From Prillingera fragicola (lineage: Eukaryota > Basidiomycota > Tremellomycetes > Trichosporonales > Trichosporonaceae), in the NCBI GenBank assembly GCA_002335605.1, contig BEDY01000004.1:1612001-1676000 (forward strand): a stretch of 64,000 nucleotides of DNA, read 5' to 3'. This document shows, in pieces, positions 44,987-57,297 of this stretch. The notes below the pieces were generated by a model, which saw only the letters and a program-made list of their open reading frames with translations, ran no database searches and had not been told where the DNA came from. The stretch's first letter is position 1. Each line of letters opens with the position of its first letter. Made by a program: the position numbers and the translations under genes.

Positions 44987-46386
44987 CTTGACAATGTTGA
45001 ATGTGAAAGGAGAAGCAATGCAAGAAGGAGTGGATGATGGTAAAGGAGATTTGTTGTGAGAAATGTTGGCTGGGTCCGGGTCTCGGCAAATTGAGTTGGA
45101 CGGCAGAGGGTGAGTGCGAGAACAAGCGCTCATAACTCCGCCGAGGCAGTGGATGCTGGTACAAAGGGAAATGGCACATGTACAAGATGTGAAAGCTAGG
45201 TATCACTTACAGAAGTGCTCAAGACTGCTTCAAAGGTCAGAGACCACGCGCGCGTCAATGTCGATGGGACATTTGTTGCTTGGAGAGACCGGCTACTAGA
45301 ATGTTGCCATACTGAATGAGCCCAGGCACCATCTCCTCAGCATATATGGCATGAAAAGTAGCATCGCCTATGAGCATCGGGGACAGCCTCTGAACGTGGT
45401 GAATGATATGAACAACTCTCAAAGATGACGAGCATGCCCCACACCCTTATCAGCAGTGCGGAGACCGCGGACCACAGTGGAGGCCGAGGCAGGCGATCCG
45501 GTCACGTCGGGCGGGGTGATGTGGGGTTTGGCGCGAGAGTTGTGCAATGCGCAGTGCTTCGGGGTCGCTGCATGGTCAGAAACCTACTGGTTGCCCTGTG
45601 GAGCTTGGAGCCATGTATGAGGGGTACACATGTTGGCAGTGAGAGCAGTACATTATATCATGGCCACACGACGTGGGACACTGGTGGTGATGAATCACCT
45701 AATCAAAATATATCTGATTTAATTTTGGCATCGACCTTCTCTGCCACCCAGGTGCAGTGTTCAATATCCTGGTGACCTTTGTGAGAGTATGGCGTCTAGT
45801 ATTATTGTGCGCCATCGCAGACCTTTAAAGACGAGGGGCCACAGTCGCAATTTGAAGGCAACAAATTTAGATAGAAGAGAAACGACGGACCAATGTTTTC
45901 AAGTACGATAGCTTTAACATTGGTATCCTCCCGACTCTAGGATTCTTCTTCTACTTGACCAAACTTAGCCTAGATTGTAGCTCTCCATGTGAGATGTTCT
46001 TTTCCTCGTGAGGACTATGCATGCAGAACAGCTCTGCACCATCAACATGTTCGTTTGCTCAACTGTCCCCTCACACGACCCAGAACCTCCACTCAACCAA
46101 AGTGAGCCTGACACTGAAGACATTCTCCACGTGACATGAGCCTGACACTTCAACTCAAACCTCTGCTCCCTTGGCGACTTTGAACTACTCGTCCTACGAC
46201 CACTGTAATCTTGCTCTCATCCACCAACGTCTCGTACACTACACGACAGAAAGCGGCTATCCCGCCTCAGACGACACACTTCCACCACCGCGAGGGAAGA
46301 GAAAAGCCTGAAACGGCCATTAAACCAGCTCCGAGAGCACTCCTTACACCACACGACCTTATCCATCTCCACCCTAGTCGCCCAGC
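44987..46386. other. 1.4-kb intergenic region, AT-richer than surroundings
   Basis: No gene is supported. The stretch around 45660-46010 is clearly richer in A and T than the rest of the window (for example AATCAAAATATATCTGATTT). A 13-bp direct repeat TGAGCCTGACACT lies at 46103 and 46137. Open frames here are short and unrelated to any family I know. It should contain the promoters of the IPNS-like gene and TMA46. Confidence 0.4.
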
Positions 46387-47712
46387 ATGCCGCCCAAAAA
46401 GGCCCCCAAGGATGACAAGAGTAGGTGCCCTGCGGGAGACGGGGGCTAACAGTTTAGCCTTTGGTATGAAGAACAAGAACAAGTCTGCCAAGGTCCAGCG
46501 TTACGTTGCCGAGGTCCAGAAGCAGCAGGCCCAGGTCGGCAAGAACAAGGAGCAGGTAGGTCCTCGTTCGGCTCGCCCCGCCACTGTCATCCCCACTCAC
46601 ACTCCCAGATCGCCAAGGAGAAGGCTGCCGAGGACCGCCGAAAGGCCAAGGAGGCCGAGGAGGCGCGCAAGAAGATGGAGGCGCAGCTGTTCCGCCCAGC
46701 GCAGATCCAAAAGGTGCCGTTTGGCACCGACCCCAAGACGGTGCTGTGCGTCTTCTTCAAGGCGGGCAACTGTGAAAAGGCCAACAAGTGCAAGTTCTCA
46801 CACGACCCCAACGTCGGCCGCAAGGCTGAAAAGGTCAACATTTACGAGGACGCGCGCAAGGACGACAAAAAGGAGGACACTATGGACAGCTGGGACGAGG
46901 CAAAGCTTCAGGATGTCGTCAACCAGAACAGCAAGAAGCAGAGGACAACGACGGACATTGTGTGCAAGTACTTTATCCAGGCGATCGAGGACCAGAAGTA
47001 TGGTTGGTTGTGAGTATCCCGGCGCCGGCGTGTGCAGCCCTCTGTTCATTCATGTGGAGGCGCGAACCGTGCTGACTCTTCCAGCTGGGTGTGCCCGAAC
47101 GGCGGCGACAACTGCATGTACAAGCACGCGTTGCCTCCTGGATTCGTCCTGAAAAAGGACAAGAAGCAGGAGGAGAAGGAGGTCATCTCGCTCGAGGAGT
47201 TTGTCGAGGTCGAGCGCCACAAGCTCAAGCCTCCTCTCACCCCCGTCACCCCCGAGACCTTTGCTGCCTGGAAGAAGGCCAGGATAGACAAGAAGGAGGC
47301 CGAGGGAGAGGCCATGGCCAAGGCCAAGGCTGCCCAGCGTGCCGCCGGCAAGATGACGGGCATGACCGGAAAGGACATGTTCGACTTTGGCGGCGACCTG
47401 TATGCCGACGACGAAGAGGAGGAGGACGCACAGGAGGAGGACTGGGATATCTCCCGTATGCTGGCGCGTTACGTGAGTACAGACCAAGCGCCGCGGGCGT
47501 GGGTGTGAGGGACTGGGAGCACGCAAGAGTCAGGTGGGACAGACCCTCCTTCTGTTCGACTCACAACCCACTCCGTCCCTCCCGTTCATCTGAAACACTG
47601 CTGACCCACCCAGCGCGACGAGGGCGACGACACAGGAGCCAACCTGGCACCCGGCACGCGCGTCGAGGAGGTCGAGGAGGTCACCGAGGGTGTCGCCGAG
47701 GTCAAGGTTTAG
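46387..47712 (+). CDS. TMA46: Tma46/DFRP1-type CCCH zinc-finger translation factor
   Basis: Ribosome-associated partner of the Rbg1 (DRG1) GTPase, which helps stalled translation. Five exons (46387-46420, 46458-46555, 46609-47009, 47085-47472, 47614-47712) give 339 residues. The start [20 protein letters not shown] (across intron 1) is the family N-terminus. A basic coiled coil follows, then the first CCCH finger [19 protein letters not shown] and the second around [20 protein letters not shown] (the Phe is made across intron 3) with NCMYKHALP. The DFRP region is [26 protein letters not shown]. The C-terminus is acidic. Confidence 0.93.
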
Positions 47713-48581
47713 TCAACCTTTGTGCACGCGCGATGCGGGCGGGAGCAGAGTGACGCATACGCGAGCATGCGTATTGTGTCGGTGATTTGAGAGAGAGAGT
47801 GGTAGATGGCTAGCAGTGCCGTGTCATTGCATGTATATTGCATGGTGGTGAGGAGTGCGACCTGGGCACGGAACGTGTGTCTGACGGGGCTTGGCAGTCG
47901 CAAAGACGAAGGAAGATTAAGACTCCTAAAACTCCCAAGGCAGTTGCGACCAGTTCTGCTACTAAATGGTCTCAGTCCAGAGCAGCTCACCCATTCACTC
48001 TTGACGTCTACCCTCGGGAGAAGAACTATCCAAGTATGACAAGTACATGGTCTATACGCCGCTCTATTCGTATATCTGATTAGCGCAACCGCAGCGGGGT
48101 CCACTGACTGGGCGGCAGGGTCATCACCCGACAGTCAACGTGGCCGCGCATCTAGCATTCAGCTCAAGCAGCTTTCGCCCAGCGTAGCCTCCATTCCCAC
48201 GTCCGCCAGGTTCGGTGTGTGAAGAGTATGCATGTCGCTACCGCCAGGATCTTGCCTCCGAGATTGAACGTTGGAGATTGTTATCTATTTTGCCGCATTT
48301 CGAGGACACACTCCTGCCCGTTGGAAAGTCGGTGGAGGTCGCCTCTTTGCATTGTCCCGGTGACACTGGCGCAGAACCAGACCACTGTGCTATGACAAGT
48401 CTTGCCAGTGCCAGTGTCCCCTGTACCTAGAGCCTTGATGGGTGGGGGTTATGCGGTCGCTGGTGACATCGCCTGGTCAATTGGGCAGTTACCAGGCGGG
48501 TAGTCAGTCGGGCCAGTAGCTGCGATGACCGGTGCGTTAACAACATATATACATCTAGTAGTAATCTATCTGCCTGCTCGC
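47713..48581. other. Intergenic between convergent TMA46 and nitroreductase
   Basis: About 870 bp between the 3' ends of two convergent genes, which is unusually long for such a position. No ORF with family support or RNA gene was recognised. Confidence 0.35.
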
Positions 48582-49270
48582 TTAAGCGACGACCTTGACA
48601 CGGTCCTCGATGGGCTGGAAGGTCTTGGGGTAGGCGGGTGCGCCGGGCGCGTTGATGTCGGCGGGGACACCGAAGGGCATCATGGCGGTGCAGTGCCATG
48701 CCTCGGGGATGCCGAGGAACTTGACAACAGCGGCCTGGTTGGCGGGCGAGAACTGGGGGTAGTGCTGGAGGGACGCGCCGACGCCGTTGGCGGCAAGGCC
48801 GGTCCAGACGATGAACTGGGCCATGCCCGAGGTGGTGTTCTTCCAAGCGTCAATGACGCCGGCGACGACGGGCGTGTTCTTGACGAACAGGTCGACGGCG
48901 TCCTGGTCCTCGAAGAAGAGGACGGTGCCGTAGCCCGACTTGTAGGCGTTCTCAAACTTGTCCTGGTAGCCGGCCTTCTCGGCCTCGTTGGTCAGGTAGG
49001 GCGAGTGGGCGGCCCAGACGGCGTCCCAGAGCTGGCGGTGCTTGTCGCCGAGGACGAGGACCGCGCGCGAGGTCTGCGAGTTAAACGACGAGGGAGTGTA
49101 CTTGATCGCCTCCTCGACGAGCTCCTGGAGCTGAGCGTCCGAGAGAGTCGACGTGTTGGTCAGGTTGTAGTACGAGCGACGAGCCTGGTGGGGTTAGTGG
49201 AGGAACAGTAAAAAGTGGCACAAGTACTAACCTCGACAGCCTGGATGAAGTTGGTGGTGGGGATGGTCAT
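48582..49270 (-). CDS. Nitroreductase-family oxidoreductase (Frm2/Hbn1-like)
   Basis: FMN-dependent NAD(P)H oxidoreductase. Two exons (49270-49232, 49184-48582) give 213 residues. The family start VEARRSYYNL is followed by IKYTPSSFNSQTSRAVLVLG, the usual FMN-phosphate region, FFEDQDAV, and MAQFIVWTGLAANGVGASLQ, then GIPEAWHCTAMMPFG. No targeting signal is present. Yeast Frm2 and Hbn1 act in stress and lipid responses and reduce nitroaromatics; the physiological substrate is unknown. Confidence 0.92.
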
Positions 49271-49595
49271 TTTGATTTGGGTGGTTGTGGTGGTGGGGGT
49301 GCAGGTTGAGAAGATGCGAAGAGAATGAATGTGCTGATGAGACTTGTCATCCTCGAGTGTCCAGCCTCCTTATATCTCTTCGGCGACCTCGGACATGAGC
49401 ACCCCATGGTGGCCACCGAGCGCCGATCACTGACACACTCGAGAGAATGCTTAACAAAGATATCCCTTTTTCCGCAGGAAAAACCAACCTTTGCATACCC
49501 TGACCCTGCCCGTCCGTCAGGCAGTCGCCACGCACCGCGCCGCCAGCACGCGCCAGTCACGACATTGATAGGCTGCCGTCGGCGTAAAACCCTGC
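49271..49595. other. Intergenic, upstream of the nitroreductase
   Basis: About 325 bp between the nitroreductase start and the HOP2 stop, both on the minus strand. It should hold the nitroreductase promoter. Nothing specific is recognised. Confidence 0.35.
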
Positions 49596-51052
49596 CTACT
49601 TGCGAGAACGCTTACTCAAGCCAGAGCCGGATTTGCTCCCGCCGCCCCCTTCCTCGGCCATCACCTCCGCACCGGCCAAACCACCACGCCGCTTGGCTGG
49701 AACGACGTGGCCGGAATTCCCCGCAGAACCTTTGCCCGCAGCGGTGCGCGCGGCGCAAAACTCTCCAGCCTCGACACCCACCGTTGCAGCATCATCAGGC
49801 TCAACCCCGCGTTCTTCTTCAAACTCTGCTGCAGGCGACGTGAACGCCCCACCATCGGACAGCATCCCGATCATCCTAGGAAACATGTCAGCCAAACCTT
49901 GGGAGCGATCAATCAGCGATCACCCAGCGAGCGAGCTCATCAACCGGTCCCCCGGCCGGTGATTGTCGCTGCTGCGTCATGTTCAGGGCTCGCCCAGACT
50001 TTTTTCTTCCTTCCAGACGCGTCCACGGCGACACTCACTCCTTGTAGACTTTTTTGCGCGCAACCCACTCCTTGCGCCACCGCGTCCAGTCACGGTTAAT
50101 CTTGTCCATGTCCTCAGGGGCGAGGACCGGCGCATCGGCTGATTCACCGCGGATACCAGCCAGGGCAGTCTCGGCTGTCGTGTTCTACAGTTGTCAGCAG
50201 CCGGTTTCATTGTTGATAAGATTTGTCTTGTTCCACCTGTGGGCGCGGCCGAGGTAGCGCTTGTTTGTCTTGTTGTGCTTGCTGAGGGGAGACTTACTTC
50301 GGCGTGCAGACGAGAGATCTCCGTGGACAGGTCCTGGGTCAGTGGCAGGGACTCTGTTGTCGCCAGCTCTGCAGCGCGTCAGTGACAAGATCAACCACTC
50401 ACGACCATGGCTCACCTGTCTGCAGCGTCTTGAGCTCCTTTTTCTTATTCTCCAGATCCTCGCTAGCTGCTTTGAGCTCAGCGTCGAGTAAACCCATCGC
50501 ACCGGGGTCCAGCACCGGTAGGGTCGCCTGCGAGGTCAGCCCATTCTCATTCTCAACCGCACGGCGCACCTGGTTGAACACAAAGATTGTCTGTTTACCG
50601 TACGGTTTGACAGTGAGGTCGCCCCTGTCTACTCCATTAGCACCACAACTACCAACTCACACATACCAGCCAGGACGGTGAGGGCCTTTTGGGCCTCGGC
50701 CTTGGTCACGCGGTTCTTGAGGTTGGCAGACACGTCGGCTTTGCTGTCTCAGAGCTGGGCGGGTGGAGGTCGTGGAGGAAGGCTGGAACAGATGCACTCA
50801 CTGCTAGCATAGGGACGGTTCACCTGCCATCAGCTGTGGAGAGTTTTGCAGACTCACGGAGCGCAGGTATTCGAGGACGACCTGACGTTAGCTCCTGTCG
50901 GTGCGCGCCACCTTACATCTTCGGCTGGGACGGTCAGCTACTGAGCCACTGCCATGGAAGGAGGAGCATGTCACTGTACCGGGCGGCGGTTGGGAGTACG
51001 GACCTTCCTTGCCCTTGAGGGACTTTTCCTTTTTGTCTGCCTTTGGAGGCAT
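49596..51052 (-). CDS. HOP2: Meiotic recombination factor Hop2 (TBPIP/PSMC3IP)
   Basis: Partner of Mnd1; the pair stimulates Dmc1/Rad51 strand exchange. Ten exons (51052-51004, 50924-50917, 50881-50858, 50823-50802, 50747-50667, 50628-50570, 50527-50416, 50368-50298, 50184-50039, 49875-49596) give 283 residues. The lysine-rich start MPPKADKKEKSLKGKEAEDV is completed by an 8-nt microexon coding part of A-E-D. The winged helix follows: VVLEYLRSVNRPYAS, DVSANLKNRVTKAEAQKALT, DRGDLTVKPYGKQTIFVFNQ. Next a coiled coil from LLDAELKAASEDLENKKKEL, and TRWRKEWVARKKVYKEMIGM. A Gly/Glu-rich tail of about 80 residues ending KRSRK is extra relative to the animal protein. The intron at 50528-50569 is in frame and open, so its retention would only add 14 residues. 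Confidence 0.88.
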
Positions 51053-51895
51053 CGAAGTTGAATGTGCTCTGAGCTATGAGTGCTGAGGAAAGTGGGTGTT
51101 GAGTGAAGAGTCAGTAGTGCATGAGTGTTGAGCTGGGTGAGTGTACTGGGGGCGCATGCGACGTCGATCCTCCACTCGCCCAACCATCCATGTGCCATGG
51201 CAATGCAAACAACACTGGTATCTCCCATCTTGTTCATTATAATTCCACCAATGTCCTTGAAATGCGGTCTCTTCCCACCTCGCTGCAGCGGCCCTACCAC
51301 TCAGCCTCGCAGTACAAGCAGTAAACCCAGCCCCACTCGCGAGTCATGACACACAGGTCTGCCATCAGCACCACCCCAGTACTCGGCCACTTACAGCCCC
51401 TGTTACCGCCATACCTTCCCCCAGGACAGACTCGAGTCGACCACTCGTCACGCGGGCAGCACCGAGTCGACACTATCGTGCTCTATGTTGTTGTGGCAAA
51501 CAGCGTCCAAGCTGATGTTGGGGTGAAGCTTTACAGGGGGACAAAGCGAGTGCTTATGTACCTCACAAGTATGGCACGACTTTGCGATGACCATGATCAC
51601 ACGATCAAGCAGCCGCAGAGAGTATGTAGGTGTGCATGTCCGTGAGTTGGTGCGACGTGTTGACTGGGTGGGACGGCGTTACGCTGCGAACGGTGGCTTG
51701 GTATGTCACGTTGCCAGTAGACATTGGGAGTTTAGGGGTTAAACCAGACCAACAGCTGGGCCCTGGAGTGCTCATGTGGTAGAAGCAGAGAGCTGTCACG
51801 CTTGCATGTGTATTGGAAGCACAGTGACAGCAAAGCAGGAGGAGAGCCTTTCTCTCTACGTTCATAGGGGGAAGTAAAAGCTGACAAAAGTATCA
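51053..51895. promoter_or_regulatory. Intergenic between HOP2 and tRNA-Ser
   Basis: About 840 bp. It should hold the HOP2 promoter, read leftward, and the 5' flank of the tRNA gene. No protein gene is supported. Confidence 0.35.
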
Positions 51896-51976
51896 GGCAT
51901 TGTGGCGGAGTGGTTAACGCGATTGACTCGAAATCAATTTCCTTCGGGAGCGCATGTTCGAATCATGCCAATGTCG
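51896..51976 (+). tRNA. tRNA-Ser(CGA), intronless
   Basis: Eighty-one bases fold as a type II tRNA. The 7-bp acceptor stem pairs GGCATTG with CAATGTC (one G-T wobble), with discriminator G. The D arm includes GGCGGAGTGGTTAACGC. The anticodon loop CTCGAAA is closed by ATTGA/TCAAT, giving anticodon CGA at 51929-51931 for serine UCG. A variable arm with CCTTCGGG follows, then the T arm GCATG-TTCGAAT-CATGC. The B box GTTCGAATC is exact. A TTTAATTTTT tract downstream fits a Pol III terminator. The long variable arm agrees with serine identity. Confidence 0.95.
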
Positions 51977-52440
51977 TTTAATTTTTGCTTTTTGCCGGGT
52001 GTAGGAAACTGGATGTGGGACATCTCTTTTTTTGGTTCCGGTGTTGTGGCATTATTCTCGTGTCCAACGGAGTCCAGGGCTCAGGTCCTGCTCAAAGTTG
52101 GCCAACGAGACTTCCAATCGTCCCCGCCGCGACGCTCTCGGACATGCATTCTGGCCAAAAGTACGCTTGAATACGGTAGAGTCTGCATACATTCTATGCA
52201 TGCCTGCGCTGCCCTTGCCTATGCTCAATGTGCCACAGTGCCAAACCCCGCTTACGACCCCTGTGCATGACCGAGTGCCGTGAGCGGGATCAAATATACT
52301 CCCGTTCCCACCCGTGCTGGTCGCTGCCTTCCCTCGGTCGTGCACCCCTTGCTCTCACCGACTGCACCATATCCTCCACCGCCGCGTCCATCCAAGCCAT
52401 CCACCTCCGCCGACGCGACGCACCCAGGTCATCCACCGCA
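51977..52440. promoter_or_regulatory. Region between tRNA-Ser and STH1
   Basis: About 460 bp: the tRNA terminator (T-run just after 51976), then the STH1 promoter and a C-rich leader ending at CACCGCAATG. No gene is supported. Confidence 0.4.
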
Positions 52441-55400
52441 ATGACCGACGCCGCGCCATCACCGGCTACGGCTCAAGCCACAGCGTCCCCAATGTCCCCA
52501 GCGACAACACAGGGACAGCAGCAGCAACAGGCCAACTTTGCTCAACAGCAGATGTTTCGTCCACCCATGCCTGGGCAGCAGCCATCCGGACCTATCATAC
52601 TCGATGACGACAAGAAACGCGAGCTGATCGCTAGCATGGACCAGTCAAAGGTCATGCAGCTGAGAAAGGTAGGGTTTGGTTGCCTGTCGTCGCATCCTTG
52701 CTAACATGCATAGCGCGCCGCCGAGCTCCAGGCCGCTGGACACACAAAGGAGAACTCGACAGAACTCTCGCGCACCCTTGTTATTCTTAGCATGCACGCG
52801 CGCGCAGTCCAGCAGGTTGAGGAGCAGAGGGCAAAGGCTGCTGCCGCCGCTTCCGGAAACGCAGAGCAGAGTAGCTCCTCCGCCGCCGCACCTGGTGAGT
52901 TGCAGTCTGGTGTTCATATCTGACATCGCAGCCGCACCCTCTGGTCATGTCGCGCTGTCGCCCGCCCAGACTGCCCAGGTTCGTTCGCAAGCCGCCGCGT
53001 ACCACCAGCTTGCGCGCAATCAGCCTGTGCCCGGCTTCCTCCAGCAGGCAGCGCAGGGTGTTTCGCCTTCCCCAGCCGCGGCGAGCGGTGAGGCCAAGGT
53101 TGTGGACAAGACTGTCGAGGCTGTTGTCGAGGCCGCCGCGCCTGCCGAGGCCCCGTACGCGATGGAGTTTGACCAGTCGTCGGTCGTCTACCCCTACAAC
53201 GCGTACACGCACCCATCAGTGTACGCCAACCGCAAGTTTGATGCCGAGGTCGCAAACCCCACGACCAAGATGCAGCGCATGATTGTGCCGTCTATCACTC
53301 CCAGCGGCCTCGACCCATATCTTCTCATGGAGGAGCGCAACCGCTTCGTCGAGACACGCATGGGCTGGCGCATGAAGGAGCTCGAGGAGATGGACTCGAC
53401 AGAAGGACTGGGCGAGCCTGGGGCCGCCGAAGTGCCTGGTGTCACAGAGGAGGAAAAGGCTTCCAAACTGGGTATCCAGGCCCGCATCGAGCTGCTGAGT
53501 TTGCGTCTGCTCGGCAAGCAGCGCTTGCTGCGTGAGGATCTTGTTCGCGCCATGCACGGCGTGAACCAGATTCCTGCGGACCGCTCCCAATTCCGTCGCT
53601 TCCGCACGCACACTCTCCGTGACGCTCGCGCGACCGAGAGCGCCGAGAGGAGGCAGCGTACCGAGCGCGAACAGCGTGGCAAGCAGAGGCATCTGTCTTA
53701 CATCAACTCGATTATCGACCACGGCACTAACGTTGTCCAGGCTGGTTCCAGCAACACTCGTGGTGCTGGTTGCGACAAGATGCGCCGCCTTGGCCGTCAC
53801 ATCCTACGTCTGCACAGCGAAACCGAAAAGGAGGAGCAGCGCCGTATCGAACGTCTTGCCAAGGAGCGTCTCAAGGCGCTCAAGAACGATGACGAAGATG
53901 CGTATCTCGCCCTTCTCGGCGAGGCCAAGGACTCGCGTATCGGTCACCTGCTCAAGCAGACCGACCAGTTCTTGGAGCAGCTCGCCGCTGCCGTCGTGGA
54001 GCAGCAGACAGACGCCATTGTCCGTCGTGGCGACCGTGGAGGACCCCGCCCGATTATTGAAGTCGAGGACGGCCCCGCTTCCGAGGCCATGTTCGGTGCC
54101 CGTCGTCAGGATGGCGAGGAGGAGGGCGCCGAGGGCCGCGAGGGCAAGGTTGACTACTACAATGTCGCCCACCGCATCAAGGAGAAGGTCACTGGCCAGG
54201 CCAAGCTTCTCACTGGTGGTACTCTCAAAGACTACCAGGTCAAGGGTCTGCAGTGGATGATTTCGCTGTTCAACAACAACATGAACGGTATTCTTGCCGA
54301 CGAGATGGGTCTCGGAAAGACTATCCAGACCATTTCGCTCATCACCTACCTTATCGAGGCCAAACACCAACCGGGCCCTTTCCTCGTCATTGTGCCCCTG
54401 TCGACGCTCACCAACTGGACGCTCGAGTTTGAGCGCTGGGCTCCCACCGTGCGCACCCTTATTCTTAAGGGATCGCCTGGCGTTCGTCGCGAGCTGTACC
54501 CCCGCATCCGCGCCATGGACTTCCAGGTGTGCCTTACCACCTACGAGTACATTATAAAGGAGCGCCCCTTGCTCGCCAAGATCAAGTGGATCCACATGAT
54601 CATTGACGAGGGTCACCGTCTCAAGAACGTCAAGTCCAAGCTCTCGCAGACTATCAACGAGTACTACCACTCGGACTACCGTCTCATTCTTACCGGTACC
54701 CCTTTGCAGAACAATCTCCCCGAGCTGTGGGCGCTGCTTAACTTTGTTCTGCCCAAGATTTTCAAGTCTGCCCAGTCGTTCGACGAGTGGTTCAACGCGC
54801 CGTTCGCCAACACTGGTGGCCAGGAGAAGATGGAGCTCAACGAAGAAGAGTCGCTGCTGCTCATCAAGCGTCTGCACAAGGTGCTGCGTCCCTTCCTGCT
54901 CCGTCGTCTCAAGAAGGATGTCGAGTCCGAGCTCCCCGACAAGGTCGAAAAGGTCATCTACACCAAGATGTCTGCTCTGCAGTGGAAGCTGTACGAGAGT
55001 GTGAAAAAGTACAAGACGCTCCCCACCGACATGTCGTCGGGCAAGCCCCGTCGCCAGGCCAACCTGCAAAACGCCATTATGCAGCTCCGCAAGATTTGCA
55101 ACCATCCCTTCGTGTTCCGCGAGGTCGACGAGGACTTTTCCGTCGGCAACCAGATAGATGAGCAGATTGTTCGCACGGCTGGAAAGTTTGAGTTGCTCGA
55201 CCGTATCCTGCCCAAGCTGTTCAAGACGGGCCACAAGGTGCTCATCTTCTTCCAGATGACGGAGATCATGTCTATCATCGCCGACTACTTTGACTACCGT
55301 GGCTGGAAGTACTGCCGTCTCGACGGTTCGACCAAGGCCGACGAGCGTCAGGCCCTCCTGTCGACCTTCAATGACCCCGACTCGCCCTACCAGGTGTTCA

Positions 55401-56863
55401 TCCTGTCTACACGTGCTGGTGGTCTTGGTCTCAACCTGCAGTCTGCCGACACTGTCATCATCTATGACACTGACTGGAACCCCCACGCAGACTTGCAGGC
55501 CCAGGACCGTGCCCATCGTATCGGTCAGAAGAAGGAGGTGCGCGTGCTGCGTCTCATTTCCAACGGCACTGTTGAAGAGCTCGTCTTGGCCCGTGCGCAG
55601 GCCAAGCTCGAGATTGACGGCAAGGTTATTCAGGCTGGTAAATTCGACGAAGTCACCACTGGTGCCGAGTACGAGGCGTACCTCGCCAAGGCATTCGAGC
55701 AGGCTGCCGACGAAGAAGAGGAGGAGACCAACGAGCTCGACGACGAAGAGCTCAATGAGCTGCTCGCGCGTGGTGACCACGAGCTTGAAATCTTTGCGCG
55801 CATGGATCAGGAGCGCAAGGACGGCAAGATTGCCGACTGGAAGGAGTCTGGCAACAAAGGCCCCCCTCCCCCTCCGCTCATGCAGGAGACCGAGCTGCCC
55901 CTCTTCTACCGCCGCGACATTGGTCAGGAGATGGCTATGCGTGCTACTCCCGACGAGGAACAGGGCCGTGGACGCCGTGCCAAGGCCGAGGTTCGCTACA
56001 CGGACGGCCTTACCGACGACCAGTTTATCAACGCCCTCGAGGACAGCGACGACGACATTGACTCGGCCGCCGACCGCAAGCGTGTGCGCTCTGAGCGCAA
56101 AGCAGAACGCAAGCGCGTCAACGAGATGCTTGCCGTTGCCGAGGCAGAGGGCAAGCCTCTGTCATCGGTTGTTACCCAGCTCAAGGCCGAGCACGTCGAG
56201 ACGCCCAAGAAAAAGCGTGGACGTCCCAGCAAGAGCGCTACTCCTGGTCTCATGGACGACAACCCTTCGCAGCAGAAGCGCCGCAAGATTACCGGTCCTA
56301 TAAGCGAGTCTGCGGTTGTCAAGAAGCTGTTTGACGAAGTCAATGCGCTCACCGACGAGGTCACTGGCGAGCCATGGAACGTCTTCTTCCGTCTCCCCGT
56401 CGACAAGAAAATGTACCCCGACTACTACACGATTATCGCGCAGCCCATTGCTATGTCGCAGATCAAGCGCAAGTTTTCGCAGCCCGCGTACGGTCTCTCG
56501 CAGCTCGCATCCGACCTCAAGCTTCTCTGGACCAACGCTCGCACGTACAACACGGAAGGCTCCTGGGTGCACATGGCCGCAGACGAGATGGAGGCCTTCT
56601 TCGACCGCCGCCTCGGCGAGGAGCGTGACGCCATGTCGGGTGCTGGCAACGGCCACAACGGCGACAGCACCGAAGGCACCACCCCCGCGCAGAGTGGCCA
56701 GAGCACGCCCATGTACAAGGGTCCTTCGGTCGGCACCAAGATCAAGCTCTCTCTCGGCGCTGCAAGCCGTCGCAACGAGGTCGTCGACAGTGAAGAGGAT
56801 GAGGAGAGTGCGGACGACAACAACGACGACGACGACGATGATGACGACGACGACGACTACTAG
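52441..56863 (+). CDS. STH1: SNF2-family chromatin-remodelling ATPase, Sth1 type (RSC)
   Basis: Catalytic subunit of a SWI/SNF-class remodeller that slides and ejects nucleosomes. Three exons (52441-52668, 52714-52894, 52932-56863) give 1446 residues. A Gln/Pro-rich N-terminus is followed by an HSA-like basic region (ERRQRTEREQRGKQRHLSYI), then the ATPase: LKDYQVKGLQWMISLFNNN, ILADEMGLGKTIQTISLI (about residue 590), IDEGHRLKN, LTGTPLQNNLPELW. The helicase C-lobe has RLDGSTKADERQ, LSTRAGGLGLNLQ and AQDRAHRIGQKKEV. A SnAC-like segment and a C-terminal bromodomain (about 1262-1370; PDYYTIIAQPIAM, NARTYNTEGS) follow, and then a poly-aspartate tail. The short N-terminus favours Sth1 over Snf2, but this is a judgement of layout. 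Confidence 0.93.
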
Positions 56864-57297
56864 CGACTGGGCGTTTGTCGTGCGAGTCTGCGAGTCTGCG
56901 AGTCGACGAGTCATTGGGTATCAAGTTGTCAGCGTGGATCCTGTTAGTGTAATAGATTGAGAGGCTGGCGCCTCTCTTGGCGGCCAGGTAGACGGCAGTG
57001 ACGTGTCGCCCGCGGCGAGTCTGTACAGCATAAGCATTCATATGTATTCGGTCTGAACACCAGGGGACACGAGCGACAGTGAGCATGCACATGCTGCTCG
57101 ACGTCCTCGCTGTCCGGAATGCCGTGCTCCGAGATTACACCGGGCCGGACGATATCCCGCCGAGCCGACACACCCGCCATTCAACCGTCCAAAACGTCCT
57201 AACAGCCGAGCCCACCTCTCCTCGGCGTATAAACCCCTCTGCAACGCGCGCATACTCTTCCCCATACCTTCTAACCCTCTCACACCCCACTCACATC
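56864..57297. promoter_or_regulatory. Promoter of the SDR gene, with TATA box
   Basis: About 430 bp between co-directional genes. TATAAA at 57228-57233, roughly 65 bp upstream of the SDR start, followed by a pyrimidine-rich leader, looks like a strong TATA promoter and suggests regulated expression. Confidence 0.55.

Noticed and set aside
45425..45775. A possible small gene in the AT-rich gap
   Set aside because: A 116-codon frame without motif, with composition like the surrounding non-coding DNA.
53804..55780. A 658-codon open frame antisense to the STH1 ATPase domain
   Set aside because: It is a mirror of strong codon bias in the sense strand; its sequence has no family motif, while the sense frame has every helicase motif.
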